The position numbers were made by a program, and so were the translations under genes. Below the pieces are notes generated by a model. That model was not told the origin of the DNA. It did no database searches and saw nothing but the letters and a program-made list of their open reading frames with translations. Of a DNA stretch of 64,000 nucleotides, positions 8,960 to 17,670 are shown one piece after another (the first letter of the stretch is position 1; every line of letters begins with the position of its first letter). Source of the stretch: a virus; IMG/VR virus record IMGVR_UViG_3300044634_004833, positions 90,942 to 154,941 of that record, one strand, 5' to 3'.

Positions 8960-10084
8960 GTGAGCATCAAAGACAATGTGGCCAAGAAGAAGGCCAGAGA
9001 AGATAGAATCCGTAAAGCGAAACACGAAGAAAGTCGCAGAAAATGCTATCCCCCTATTGTAATAATAAATGGGGATCAAGTATCTTCGTATTTTCTTAAT
9101 GCAATTACTAAAGCTGTTGATACTATTAATTTTGATAGTATTTCATCATTCCACAAAGATAAAGATCCAAGAGAATACTTGAGAAAAATAACAAGAGCTG
9201 AATCATCAGATGTATATTTTCAAGAAGGAGGTAGCCAATACTTAACTTCTTTGCATTTGTATATTTGGGCTGCATTGATTCAGTCTATTGGTATTGATAA
9301 AGTAAAAGCTTTGATGCCTGAAGAAGGATTTCGTGTAGCTTTTTGCAAAAATACTATATTTGTTATTTGCAAAAAAATATATGCCAATAATTCGATTCAC
9401 AATAGATTTTATACTAACAATAATTATGTGCAGGTAGGCAAAAAAAACTACAAGCTTCATTATTCGAAGCATATGGTTGAAAGGTTGTTTGAACGAGGTA
9501 ATTATATAACCGAAAACCAAGCGGGCGAATGGGCCGAAGCTTTTAGAACAGCGTGGGTTTTTTCTCTATTCTATGATATTGTAGATATAAATCTTTATAA
9601 GATTAGTGCTTCTTTCAACCAAATATTTGTAGATTTCTATGTTTTAGCGTCGGGTATTGAATTCAATTTGGTTGAGCATACAAACACAATAGTTGAATCA
9701 TGGTCTGAGAACATTCTTGTTAATTCAGATGGATTGCTTGTTGCGAAGCGAATAGTTGCCCCTATGGCTATATTTGATGCTGAAGGCGATGGTAAATTTG
9801 ATGATATTGTTTTAAAAACAAGTTTGCTTCCTGGATTTGAAGGAACTTTGGAACATAGCATCATGAACAGAATAACTTTCCCTAGATATGTGAAAAAGGC
9901 ATGTTTAGATGTTTTAGATGATCCACAAAGGAGATATACAAAAGAGTATACTGGAGTTCAGCATATGTTCAACAAACGATGTGCGCCACAATACTATTGG
10001 CTTCAAAACAACAAGACCAAATCGATAGCTTTGAGAAATCTAACCGACAAAGCCGATTCGATTCCAGAAATTAAACACAACTAA
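8960..10084 (+). CDS. Unknown 374-residue protein, GTG start
   Basis: Not recognised. It starts at GTG with AAGGAAG upstream; the overlapping ATG at 8955 is out of frame. The first 30 residues are very basic (KKKAREDRIRKAKHEESRRK), suggesting nucleic-acid contact. A later part (HYSKHMVERLFERGNYITE) recalls small RelE/HigB-like or replication-initiator helices, but this is weak. No conserved catalytic set was found. Co-transcribed with the 69-residue gene just upstream. Confidence 0.75.
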   Translation: MSIKDNVAKKKAREDRIRKAKHEESRRKCYPPIVIINGDQVSSYFLNAITKAVDTINFDSISSFHKDKDPREYLRKITRAESSDVYFQEGGSQYLTSLHLYIWAALIQSIGIDKVKALMPEEGFRVAFCKNTIFVICKKIYANNSIHNRFYTNNNYVQVGKKNYKLHYSKHMVERLFERGNYITENQAGEWAEAFRTAWVFSLFYDIVDINLYKISASFNQIFVDFYVLASGIEFNLVEHTNTIVESWSENILVNSDGLLVAKRIVAPMAIFDAEGDGKFDDIVLKTSLLPGFEGTLEHSIMNRITFPRYVKKACLDVLDDPQRRYTKEYTGVQHMFNKRCAPQYYWLQNNKTKSIALRNLTDKADSIPEIKHN

Positions 10085-10100
10085 TTTTAAAGCTCCGCCC

Positions 10101-10108
10101 CATAAATA
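10101..10108 (+). promoter_or_regulatory. Late-like promoter CATAAATA
   Basis: One-base variant of the T4 late octamer, 16 bases before the chosen ATG at 10125, with GGGGGA between. Confidence 0.5.
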
Positions 10109-10124
10109 TGGCATGGGGGATTTT

Positions 10125-11471
10125 ATGACTATGATACTTGAATTTGCACAATGGTTAGATATAGACGAAGCTCGTCGTTTCAACATGGGTAGTGTTGGCA
10201 GTGCTGCCGAAGGCAGACAAGCCGGTAGAGATGCAAATGAAATAGTTACATGTATATTAAGTAAAAAACTTGGCACAAGAATTAGAGATTATCCTCCCAG
10301 ATCTACTCAAGATTTAGCTGGAATCGATGCAAAATTTTTGGATGGTGAATTTGCAAATCAAAACTTGCAAATTCAAGCAAGAGCATCTCATGCTGCCCAA
10401 GATGACTTTGCAATATCATTAGCCGTTAAAGAAAAAAATGTAGGCAAATTTCTAGGCAGCAAAATTACAGACATAATAAAGCCAAACCCTAATGCAGAAT
10501 ATTTGACAAAATGGCATCAAAAAACAGCCATTCATGCTTTAATGAGCGCTGATGACAATATGATTTATTTGGCCAAATGGGAAGATCTAGAATCGTTAGC
10601 CATGAAGGCATTTGAAAATTGGGAAAACAATCACAACAATATTATAGCCTTAACGATTTCGTTGCCAAAGCCTGCAAATCAAATGGCTGGAGCTTTAGTT
10701 CCACAAGGACATCAAGAAAAGGACCCAGATAAACTACAAGGCTCTATGAGCATTTCTTTAATAGCTAATGTCGATGGTAAAGACATAGAAGCAAATGCTG
10801 ATTTTAACATATCCTCAGATGTAGATTCCACAATTCAAAGTATAAAAAATGGTTTCGAAAATGTTTTAGGTGAAGGCAGTGTAATTTTCGTCAAGAAAGT
10901 ACCCATGCCTTTTAGACTTAGATATATTGTAAAATTTAAAGAAGGTATTGAAATTGATGGAGACCCAGTTTGGAACAGTATTAAATACGAAAATAATGAG
11001 CCAATTAGAGGACTAAGAATTTATTTCGAAGCTCCTCATGGCAAGTCAGGAACATTTAATACGGAAAGAGATACATTCGTTGATCCAGAAACACATATTA
11101 CTGTAAGATTGACTAGATCAACTCAAGGACCAGATTATAACCAGCAAACAGTTTATAATCCTATGGTGTTCATACCAGCCAAAAGCGTACCAACAAAACA
11201 AATTCCAATAACTCAAGAAGATATTGACCAATGTAAAGAAAAACCAGAAGTTGTAATTGATACTAGAAATGATATGGAAAAGGCTGAAGATGAAGCCAAT
11301 GAAAAAGGCCAAGGAACTGTTAAGATAATGTCTTCGAATCCTAAAAATATAAAAAGTAAACAAGAAGAGATTGAAAAATTTGCTAGAAGAAACAATCTAA
11401 ATGTTTCGTGGCCAGATAAAAAAGATGATAAAAATTTAGGGAATACTGCAATTTACACAAAAAAGGCATAA
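10125..11471 (+). CDS. Tagged unknown protein, 448 residues
   Basis: The N-terminus MTMILEFAQWLDIDEARRF fits the recurring cargo tag. ATG 10125 is preferred over 10113 because GGGGGA lies four bases before it. Residues ~55-90 contain DLAGIDAKF and LQIQARAS, whose acid/lysine spacing faintly recalls PD-(D/E)xK nucleases; the match is too weak for a call. The C-terminal 100 residues are charged. It is followed after one base by another tagged gene at 11473, so the pair is probably co-expressed late. Confidence 0.82.
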   Translation: MTMILEFAQWLDIDEARRFNMGSVGSAAEGRQAGRDANEIVTCILSKKLGTRIRDYPPRSTQDLAGIDAKFLDGEFANQNLQIQARASHAAQDDFAISLAVKEKNVGKFLGSKITDIIKPNPNAEYLTKWHQKTAIHALMSADDNMIYLAKWEDLESLAMKAFENWENNHNNIIALTISLPKPANQMAGALVPQGHQEKDPDKLQGSMSISLIANVDGKDIEANADFNISSDVDSTIQSIKNGFENVLGEGSVIFVKKVPMPFRLRYIVKFKEGIEIDGDPVWNSIKYENNEPIRGLRIYFEAPHGKSGTFNTERDTFVDPETHITVRLTRSTQGPDYNQQTVYNPMVFIPAKSVPTKQIPITQEDIDQCKEKPEVVIDTRNDMEKAEDEANEKGQGTVKIMSSNPKNIKSKQEEIEKFARRNNLNVSWPDKKDDKNLGNTAIYTKKA

Positions 11472-11472
11472 A

Positions 11473-12024
11473 ATGAAAAGTTTTTTAAAGTGGCTTAATG
11501 AAGAAAATGAAGGTTTGTCTTTTTCTTTTGATCCTATGAAAGCACAAAAGAGCAACGAGCCAAAGTTGAATCCAAGAGTAGAAGAAAAACTAAACAACGC
11601 AGTTTTGGCTCTTACTCCAACTATTCCCGGCGTTCCTTTTGGAAATCTAAAAAGAAGCCAATCATCTCAATACTCTGGCATGACTTATGAAACTAATCTT
11701 GATGATATTCTTAAAACATATGTTGATATGATTCATGATCTCAATAAAGATGTTAAGATGAAAACAGGAAAGCAAAGCCTATTATTAAATTATTTGAGTG
11801 CCAATACGCCAGAAGACTATATGAACAAAATTGAAAACAAAGTGGCTGAATTAGGAAAAGGATATCTACAAGCATTTCAAAGAATTCAAAAATATCATCA
11901 ACTATTTGTTGATATCAAAAATAAGTATGGAGATAAAGCCCCTCAAATTAAGGTGACGATCAGAAAGCATCGTCCAGAAGATGAGCCTTTTGTAGAACAA
12001 AAGAAAAATCCCAGTAGCTTTTAA
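11473..12024 (+). CDS. Tagged unknown protein, 183 residues
   Basis: Begins MKSFLKWLNEENEG, one of the cleanest copies of the tag: aromatic, tryptophan, leucine, then N-E-E-N-E as possible protease recognition. The rest is helical and lysine-rich without known domains; the C-terminus is basic (TIRKHRPEDE). Function unknown; inferred head-internal protein. Shares a transcript with the gene one base upstream. Confidence 0.8.
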   Translation: MKSFLKWLNEENEGLSFSFDPMKAQKSNEPKLNPRVEEKLNNAVLALTPTIPGVPFGNLKRSQSSQYSGMTYETNLDDILKTYVDMIHDLNKDVKMKTGKQSLLLNYLSANTPEDYMNKIENKVAELGKGYLQAFQRIQKYHQLFVDIKNKYGDKAPQIKVTIRKHRPEDEPFVEQKKNPSSF

Positions 12025-12031
12025 AACAAAA

Positions 12032-12042
12032 CCCCGTATAAT
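12032..12042 (+). promoter_or_regulatory. CCCCGTATAAT promoter
   Basis: TATAAT with C-run and one inserted G, 27 bases before the exonuclease gene at 12069. Confidence 0.6.
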
Positions 12043-12068
12043 TAATTCAACCTAATGGGGATTGTACT

Positions 12069-12887
12069 ATGCTTAGGCGTTTGTTCACTGATGGCAACGG
12101 TGTTGATATTTCTGGCAAAACCCTTATTGTTTTTGATGTAGAAACTACAGGTCTAAATCCTGAAAATAAACTCACACAGATAACCACCATTTCTGCTGTT
12201 AAATACAATTCAAATGGAGATAGATTTGGGGACTCTTTTGACGAACATGTTGTTTTAAACAACGATGTAAAAGAAAGACTCGCATTTGAAACAATTTTCC
12301 CTGTGCCAGATAATGAAAATATTAGCCAGTGGATTAAGAAGTCTGGCTGGGATTCAAGTCGGGCTACATTAAATGAATTGCAATCAGTGCAAGCATTTAA
12401 AAATTGGGTAGAGAAGCATGAAAATTATTTATTGGTAGGATACAATGTTAATTTTGATATTAATATGATTAATTATCAATTGGCAAAAGAAAATAGACAA
12501 ATTACAAGCAATTGTTATGATGTAATGGAATTGGCAAAAACCACATTCAGAGCTTTAATTAATACTATGGCTCAAACTGGCAATACAGTTGCACAAAAAT
12601 TCATTACAGATATTTCTGTTAATGAAAAACCATCTTATAAGCTTGAATTGATTGGGCCAGCTTTGGGATTTGCCACAGATAAGTCTCATGAATCTTTGGA
12701 TGATTGCAAACAAACTGGAAGAATTTATTTTGAAATGAGAAAGATTATTAAAAAGAATATTAGAATCATGAAGACACCTGCCTTTATGGAAAATTTTAGG
12801 TCTGCTCTCTTATCTTGGAATTATCAGATGTCCAAAAGCAATCGAAAGCAAGTTAATATTGCTGTCCATGTTCCATCCGCAGTTTAG
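12069..12887 (+). CDS. DnaQ-like 3'-5' exonuclease (DEDD family)
   Basis: 272 residues. Exo I is DVETTGL (~residue 22) with both acidic metal ligands; Exo II is VGYNVNFDINM (~123) with the third acid; Exo III is HESLDDC (~206), an H-x4-D arrangement typical of the DEDDh subclass, as in DnaQ and RNase T. DEDDh enzymes remove nucleotides from 3' ends using two metals. Insertions between Exo I and II make it longer than the ~180-residue core. It could proofread for the phage polymerase or act as a stand-alone nuclease in recombination; no polymerase gene is in the window. It has its own promoter at 12032. Confidence 0.92.
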   Translation: MLRRLFTDGNGVDISGKTLIVFDVETTGLNPENKLTQITTISAVKYNSNGDRFGDSFDEHVVLNNDVKERLAFETIFPVPDNENISQWIKKSGWDSSRATLNELQSVQAFKNWVEKHENYLLVGYNVNFDINMINYQLAKENRQITSNCYDVMELAKTTFRALINTMAQTGNTVAQKFITDISVNEKPSYKLELIGPALGFATDKSHESLDDCKQTGRIYFEMRKIIKKNIRIMKTPAFMENFRSALLSWNYQMSKSNRKQVNIAVHVPSAV

Positions 12888-12908
12888 GAGTTGTATTTAA
12901 CTGGCCAG

Positions 12909-12918
12909 CCCCTATAAT
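12909..12918 (+). promoter_or_regulatory. CCCCTATAAT promoter
   Basis: Perfect -10 with C-run; TTGTAT about 16 bases upstream gives a plausible -35. It precedes the tRNA-Arg gene, so tRNA and the 13043 gene may be one transcript. Confidence 0.7.
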
Positions 12919-12940
12919 TTAATAGTCAACGAAAGTTAAC

Positions 12941-13014
12941 GCTCCCGTAGCTCAACTGGATAGAGCAACAGATTTCTACTCTGTAGGTTGCTGATTCGAC
13001 TTCAGCCGGGAGCA
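12941..13014 (+). tRNA. tRNA-Arg (anticodon UCU)
   Basis: Complete cloverleaf: 7-bp acceptor stem GCTCCCG/CGGGAGC, D arm with GG in the loop, anticodon stem ACAGA/TCTGT around loop TTTCTAC (anticodon TCT), short variable loop, and T arm GCTGA/TCAGC around TTCGACT. Discriminator A; CCA not encoded. It reads AGA, a frequent arginine codon in these AT-rich genes, so it plausibly compensates for host codon supply. Confidence 0.96.
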
Positions 13015-13042
13015 TTTTGTATTCTTAAAAAAGGAGATTTAA

Positions 13043-13582
13043 ATGGGCAGATTATATGATTTCACAAATTTTGATGGCGTAAATTTGTTGAATGATGTGT
13101 TTGTTGAAACAGGCACATTTCAAGGTGAAACTCTTGCACAAGCTGTTATTGCTGGATTCAAAGAAGTCCATACTATTGATGTAGTCCAAAAATATTGTGA
13201 TAACGCAAAACTTAGATTTAAAGATTATGAAAATCTTCATTGCCATTGCGGAACCAGTCCTGATATTTTGAGTAAAATATTAGATGGAAAAAAATCAACT
13301 ACTTTTTGGCTAGATGCTCATTATCAAAATAATGCCGATTTTGAGACTTGTGAAAAATATGGTCAATGTCCTGTGCTTGAAGAATTAAAAGTAATTTTTT
13401 CAATTGAGTGGCAAGCAAGAATTGTAATTCTAATAGATGACTCACATATGTTTAGGAATCCTGATCAAAATCGTTTCAAAGTAGAAGAGTGGCCAAAGGA
13501 AGACAAAATATTTTCTATTGTGCCAGAAGGATATACAATTAAAGATATTAATGATATTTTGATTATAACAAGAAAAGATTAA
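13043..13582 (+). CDS. Class I SAM-methyltransferase-like protein
   Basis: 179 residues. The start FVETGTFQGETL resembles the SAM-binding motif I (E/D-x-G-x-x-x-G), and ~25 residues later TIDVVQKYCDNAK has the acidic end of strand 2. FWLDAHYQ supplies the motif IV acid, and LIDDSH follows. This layout matches small FkbM or cephalosporin-hydroxylase-like methyltransferases encoded near glycan genes in phages and bacteria. The acceptor is unknown; sugar or surface-glycan modification is an inference from the glycosyltransferases nearby. AAGGAG lies eight bases before the ATG. Confidence 0.75.
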   Translation: MGRLYDFTNFDGVNLLNDVFVETGTFQGETLAQAVIAGFKEVHTIDVVQKYCDNAKLRFKDYENLHCHCGTSPDILSKILDGKKSTTFWLDAHYQNNADFETCEKYGQCPVLEELKVIFSIEWQARIVILIDDSHMFRNPDQNRFKVEEWPKEDKIFSIVPEGYTIKDINDILIITRKD

Positions 13583-13619
13583 TATTGCTGCTTCTATATT
13601 ATAATTGGAGGTAATTACT

Positions 13620-13865
13620 ATGGCTAAAGGTTTAAAGGGTAATAAGATCAAGGCAAAGCGTATTGCCGATGTGCAAAAGGTGCTAAACCAAGTTGCTCAT
13701 CCTGCTGCTGCAGCCAAGTATAATCATATTCGTGTTCAGTTTGAAGATGGCAAAGAAGCTCATCTTCTTTTCACTGATGGCGAAATGGAGAAGGCTTTAG
13801 CTAGAGCAAAGAAGAATCCAGAAGATTGTCCAAATGTTTCTGTTTTCCGTGATATTTTTGATTGA
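13620..13865 (+). CDS. Unknown small basic protein
   Basis: 81 residues. GGAGG at 13608-13612 fixes the ATG at 13620 (an earlier ATG would overlap it). The N-terminus is basic (MAKGLKGNKIKAKRIADV) and the rest contains HIRVQFEDGKEAHLLFTDGE, likely a small beta sheet. No known function. A TATTATAATT stretch just upstream may be its promoter. Confidence 0.75.
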   Translation: MAKGLKGNKIKAKRIADVQKVLNQVAHPAAAAKYNHIRVQFEDGKEAHLLFTDGEMEKALARAKKNPEDCPNVSVFRDIFD

Positions 13866-13887
13866 TTGATACTTATTTAAATTTACT

Positions 13888-14091
13888 ATGACACCAGAAC
13901 TACTTTTATCAGATAAGTTTGTTGAATTTTCACAAAAAATCTCTGCTCTTCATGAATCGAAGAAAAAGATCAGTACAGAATTAAAGAAGGTTGTTGAAGA
14001 GGGCAAGGCTAATCTCAAGAAGATTGACGATGAAGCCACTGTTTTAACAGCTGAATTTGAAACTTGGCAAAAAGAACAGGTCAAGAAGTAA
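13888..14091 (+). CDS. Small coiled-coil protein
   Basis: 67 residues, almost entirely one charged helix (SKKKISTELKKVVEEGK and on), a likely coiled coil. There is no clear Shine-Dalgarno before the ATG, but its TAA overlaps the next ATG (TAATG), indicating translational coupling. Function unknown. Confidence 0.65.
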   Translation: MTPELLLSDKFVEFSQKISALHESKKKISTELKKVVEEGKANLKKIDDEATVLTAEFETWQKEQVKK

Positions 14092-14732
14092 TGGTATTGA
14101 ATCCTTTAAAGAGTCATCCATCTATAAAGATGGATGACTTATCTGTTAATTTAAACAAAGGTTGGGCATACCAAGCTTTGCCTGGATATATTGAGTATGA
14201 TAAAGAATACTGGGAAAAATATATTGTATATGAAACAAATGATATTTGCAAGAAGCTAAATGATTTCAGGTGTTCTATAACAGAAAAATATTGTACAAAT
14301 GTATTAGACGTTGGGATAGGAAGTGGAATATTTTTAAAGAATTTAAATATTAATAAAAAAGGTTTTGATGTTAATAAACATGCAGTAGAATGGTTGAAAA
14401 ATAATAATTTATATCATAACCCTTATGAAGAAAAAAATGATTTTGATGGTTTTTGTTTTTGGGATGTTTTAGAGCATTTTGAAAATCCAAATGATATTTT
14501 ATGTAAAATTCCAAAAAATAGTTATGTTATAACTTCTTTGCCAATATTTAACGATATAACAAAAGTTCATTTATCAAAACATTATAGACCAAATGAACAC
14601 TTATGTTATTTTACTTCTGATGGATTAATAAATTTCTTTTCAGAATTGTTATTTGATTGTGTTGAAATAAGAAGCGATGAAATAAAAATCGGCAGGCAAG
14701 ATGTTTTAGCTTTTGTTTTTAAAAAATCTTAA
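14091..14732 (+). CDS. Class I SAM-dependent methyltransferase
   Basis: 213 residues. Motif I VLDVGIGSGIFL (~residue 77), acidic residue after strand 2 in KGFDVNKHAVEW, and FCFWDVLEHFENP (motif IV, typical of the UbiE/UbiG-like group). Family members methylate small molecules, lipids or sugars; the substrate here is unknown. The ATG overlaps the stop of the preceding gene. It lies beside a GT9-like glycosyltransferase on the other strand, which supports a glycan-modification role (inference). Confidence 0.85.
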   Translation: MVLNPLKSHPSIKMDDLSVNLNKGWAYQALPGYIEYDKEYWEKYIVYETNDICKKLNDFRCSITEKYCTNVLDVGIGSGIFLKNLNINKKGFDVNKHAVEWLKNNNLYHNPYEEKNDFDGFCFWDVLEHFENPNDILCKIPKNSYVITSLPIFNDITKVHLSKHYRPNEHLCYFTSDGLINFFSELLFDCVEIRSDEIKIGRQDVLAFVFKKS

Positions 14733-15733
14733 ATTTCAAAAGCAAATGAATCACACAAGTTTGAATAAAATAGATCTGGTTTGTTGCAAAATGGATAGTA
14801 ACATCTTTTATTATCGAATAAATGACCATTTGTCGATTTTATTTTAATATTTTCTTTTGAAAATTTTTGTCCAGCTATAACAGATAAGCATGAATCAACT
14901 CCAATATAACCAGAAGATTTTTTTACTATTTCTATGCTTTCCTCTATATTTGAATCTTTTATGTGCAATATATTTGGATGAGGGTTTTTACAGTTACAAA
15001 AAACACAAACTAAATAAGTGCTTTTAGATTTGCATAAGTTATAAACACAATTTATTTCTTCTTCAGACATTTGTCTATTTTGCAGGTCTCTGTTTGGGTC
15101 TCTATTGCTAACTGTGACCATGCTTACATAAAACTGTGGCAAATTAAATTTTTTAATATCTACATTATTGTTAGACATTAGAGAAGAATATTTTGGTGTT
15201 ATTTCATTCTTATGTATTCTTGGAAAAACTTCGGCAATGCTAAAGTCTACCGTCTTGAAAGTTTTGTTTTTTATATAAGGATTATTTGTTGCAACTAAAT
15301 AGTCTTTTAATTGTGGCCAGTTGTCGAAGTGGTATCTATCTTCTGGAAATTTATTAAACAAATTAATTACATTTAAATTTGGATAGCATAACTTAATAAG
15401 TTTTGTAATTTCATTTGCACCTCTTGTAGCTAAAACAACTTGATTCAAACTTTCTATTTTGTCTGCAAATAAGTGAGATTCTACAGAGATAAAGTCTCCT
15501 ATTCCGCCAGTTATTATAGCATCATATTTTATTGCCCTATCAAACCAATTATTATTTGGTATTTTTGGAGCTTCAAAAATTTTGTTGCTTGTTTTATGAA
15601 CTCTTTGGTTGTCTATTGTTTTTATTTTATCATTACGCCAATTAATATTAGATGTTGGTACGCTGCCTCCTCGTCTTTCGATAGACTTGCGTACTAAATC
15701 TTGTATTTTTATTGTTTTATTGTTTTCCATCAA
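14729..15733 (-). CDS. GT-B glycosyltransferase-like protein (heptosyltransferase/GT9 type)
   Basis: 334 residues. After a basic ~65-residue leader, ITGGIGDFISVESHL matches the glycine-rich opening of GT9 enzymes (GxGDxxxxxP/A). The C-terminal third has SSGYIGVDSCLSVIAG, the nucleotide-sugar-binding region that in GT9 follows a mobile loop. GT9 enzymes move ADP-heptose or similar sugars onto lipopolysaccharide. The related gene at 47181 shows the same two landmarks. The substrate is unknown. Its stop overlaps the methyltransferase stop and its start overlaps the next minus-strand gene. Confidence 0.72.
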   Translation of the reverse strand: MMENNKTIKIQDLVRKSIERRGGSVPTSNINWRNDKIKTIDNQRVHKTSNKIFEAPKIPNNNWFDRAIKYDAIITGGIGDFISVESHLFADKIESLNQVVLATRGANEITKLIKLCYPNLNVINLFNKFPEDRYHFDNWPQLKDYLVATNNPYIKNKTFKTVDFSIAEVFPRIHKNEITPKYSSLMSNNNVDIKKFNLPQFYVSMVTVSNRDPNRDLQNRQMSEEEINCVYNLCKSKSTYLVCVFCNCKNPHPNILHIKDSNIEESIEIVKKSSGYIGVDSCLSVIAGQKFSKENIKIKSTNGHLFDNKRCYYPFCNKPDLFYSNLCDSFAFEI

Positions 15734-16020
15734 GAGTTAATATATTTTTGTCTTAGTTCTTCTGCAAGTTCTTCAGCAATTGCTGCATTCACGTTTCTTC
15801 TTGTCAATTCTTTTATTAGATTTTTTTCTATGAACAGCTTATATGCTAAACCTTTTCTTTTGGCACTTTTCTTAATAAAATCTTGTCCTTTTTTGCATTC
15901 CTGTAATATTCTGAAAGCACCTATGCATATTGAAATTATCATAAGAATTGTAAATGGGTCAAAACCAATAGCATCATCAAATTTGTCGTGTACTATTTTT
16001 GATATATCTTTTTCATTCAT
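15730..16020 (-). CDS. Small single-pass membrane protein
   Basis: 96 residues from the ATG preceded by GGAG; an in-frame ATG at 16044 would add eight residues. Residues ~24-40 (TILMIISICIGAFRIL) form one transmembrane helix; the rest is a basic then alanine-rich helix (NAAIAEELAEELRQ). It overlaps the start of the downstream glycosyltransferase gene by four bases. Function unknown. Confidence 0.72.
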   Translation of the reverse strand: MNEKDISKIVHDKFDDAIGFDPFTILMIISICIGAFRILQECKKGQDFIKKSAKRKGLAYKLFIEKNLIKELTRRNVNAAIAEELAEELRQKYINS

Positions 16021-16062
16021 AGTTGTCTCCATTTTTGTTTCCATACTATATAGGTTTGTATA

Positions 16063-16097
16063 AAAAAAAAGAGTCTGGTTGCCCAGACTCTTTTTTG
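16063..16097. terminator. Bidirectional terminator
   Basis: Eight-base stem GAGTCTGG/CCAGACTC with a short loop, A-run on the left and T-run on the right. It lies downstream of the minus-strand 16114 gene. Confidence 0.85.
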
Positions 16098-16113
16098 TTT
16101 CGTTAAGTATAAA

Positions 16114-16386
16114 TCATGTGCTTGATACAACGCCAATAACGTCTGTTATGGTTTGAAGTGTGTCGGTGAATTCAGCACCGTCAGCCATTTCTGTAACCTT
16201 AACATCTTGACCAACGCCACCAGCGGCGGTTGTCATATAACCTGTTCTCTGAGCAGAGACAGGGATTGTGGCGGGTTGGCCAGCAGCAGTGTTTGGATTG
16301 GTGATGTAAGTAACGCTTGTGTCCAAGGATCCCTCGTCAGCCAAGTTTCTGGCTTCTGGAGTTAGCCTTAATTGATAAGTTGCCAT
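16114..16386 (-). CDS. Unknown 90-residue protein, possibly structural
   Basis: Soluble, Thr/Ala/Gly-rich and beta-prone (SVTYITNPNTAAGQPATIPV, TGYMTTAAGGVGQDVK), the kind of sequence seen in small phage decoration or fibre-associated proteins; this is only a resemblance. TAGGAG lies eight bases before the ATG, and a strong terminator follows, so it is a stand-alone, probably well-expressed gene. Confidence 0.75.
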   Translation of the reverse strand: MATYQLRLTPEARNLADEGSLDTSVTYITNPNTAAGQPATIPVSAQRTGYMTTAAGGVGQDVKVTEMADGAEFTDTLQTITDVIGVVSST

Positions 16387-16510
16387 AATTTTCTCCTATA
16401 AAAAAAGGTCATGCATGCCTCTATTAGGCACAGTTATATATTATTTATATACTTTCTTTTCATTTTATATACAATTTTTTTATACCAATTGGTTGTTTGC
16501 CGTGGGTAGC

Positions 16511-16520
16511 CCCCTACAAT
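16511..16520 (+). promoter_or_regulatory. CCCCTACAAT promoter
   Basis: One-base variant of the -10; TTGTTT about 16 bases upstream is a plausible -35. It lies 45 bases before the 16566 start. Confidence 0.6.
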
Positions 16521-16565
16521 TTGAAGTGTCAGGCCGAAAGTAAAGTTATGAAAGGAAGGCAAATC

Positions 16566-16904
16566 ATGAAAAATGAAAAAGAAGTTTTGTGGGATGAAAT
16601 TGATATTGGCACCCATCCATACAGTGAAATAGGTGTTGCAACTACAGATGCTGATTATCTTACAAAAGCCAAACAGGAAGCAGTCGCTTTTCGTCGCCAA
16701 CTTATTCGTAAGTTTGGCAAGAGGGAAGATGCTGAATTCTTGGTACGCAAAATTAAGCAGCCTGACAACATTTATTACAATGTTGTTTTGACTTATCAGA
16801 TCAACGACTTTGATTCATCTAACTTTGCATTTATTCAAGTGGAAGAATCTATTCCAGACCATTGGGATGATATGGCTAAAAAGGAATTAGCTCAAGTTAA
16901 ATAG
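16566..16904 (+). CDS. Unknown 112-residue protein
   Basis: The start at 16566 has AAGGAAGG upstream and lies downstream of its promoter; longer starts would overlap the promoter. Acidic N-terminus (EKEVLWDEIDIG), then a basic helix (EAVAFRRQLIRKFGKRED) and beta strands. Not recognised. Confidence 0.72.
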   Translation: MKNEKEVLWDEIDIGTHPYSEIGVATTDADYLTKAKQEAVAFRRQLIRKFGKREDAEFLVRKIKQPDNIYYNVVLTYQINDFDSSNFAFIQVEESIPDHWDDMAKKELAQVK

Positions 16905-16935
16905 ACAAACCCGCTAAACTACGCATATATACAGT

Positions 16936-17670
16936 ATGCGTAGTTTATTTGATTTTTATGAAAGCAAAAAGTCTACTCTTGAGTACCATGAGACTCTTAA
17001 TCCAAAACTATGGATCGGAGAGAAGCTTAAACCTCAAATTAGACAAAAACTTCTTGAAATAGCTAATTTTTGGGCAGAGCATGCTTTAATTCCTGAAGAT
17101 GCAATACAGGATATAACATTGGTAGGCGGAAATGCCAATTTTAATTATACAGATTTGTCAGATGTTGATTTGCACCTCTTAATAGACAAATCAAAAATAG
17201 CAGAATGCGAAGATAAAATACTAGATGAATATCTAAAAGATAAAAAAGCTATATGGGGTCTTACTCATGACCTTCAGATTTATGGCATACCTGTAGAGAT
17301 ATATGCACAGGACATTTCTGAAAAGACAAGCAAAGACCAAGGGGTTTTTTCAGTAAAAAACAACAAATGGGTTAGCAAACCAACATATAAAAGAATTAAT
17401 ATAAACGATCCTATTATTCAAAAAAAAGCAAGATCTATAGAAAATGTTATTAATTATTTTATGCAAAATAAAGTAGATAATCTTCAATTGTTAAATAATT
17501 TTAAAGATAAAGTAAGAAACATGAGAGGCACTGCCATTAAAAGAGGTGGTGAATTTAGTGTTGAAAATTTAGCATTCAAAGAATTAAGAAATAAAGGTCT
17601 GCTTGATAAATTTACTAATTATATTGTAAGCATCGAAGATAAGAAACTTAGTTTGGGGGAAAATGATTAA
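16936..17670 (+). CDS. Nucleotidyltransferase-fold protein with cargo tag
   Basis: 244 residues. Residues 62-82 (LVGGNANFNYTDLSDVDLHL) carry the pol-beta-fold signature: a G-rich turn then D-x-D (SDVDLH), with a third acid likely in VEIYAQD. The preceding LEYHETLNPKLW and IANFWAEHA are shared with phage proteins I recall annotated as nucleotidyltransferases. The N-terminus MRSLFDFYESKKS fits the cargo tag loosely. Substrate unknown; family members add nucleotides to RNA, proteins or antibiotics. It overlaps the next gene by eight bases. Confidence 0.75.
   Translation: MRSLFDFYESKKSTLEYHETLNPKLWIGEKLKPQIRQKLLEIANFWAEHALIPEDAIQDITLVGGNANFNYTDLSDVDLHLLIDKSKIAECEDKILDEYLKDKKAIWGLTHDLQIYGIPVEIYAQDISEKTSKDQGVFSVKNNKWVSKPTYKRININDPIIQKKARSIENVINYFMQNKVDNLQLLNNFKDKVRNMRGTAIKRGGEFSVENLAFKELRNKGLLDKFTNYIVSIEDKKLSLGEND

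Noticed and set aside
8720-9079. 119-codon minus-strand frame
   Set aside because: Antisense to two genes with promoter and strong ribosome site; composition is that of a shadow frame.
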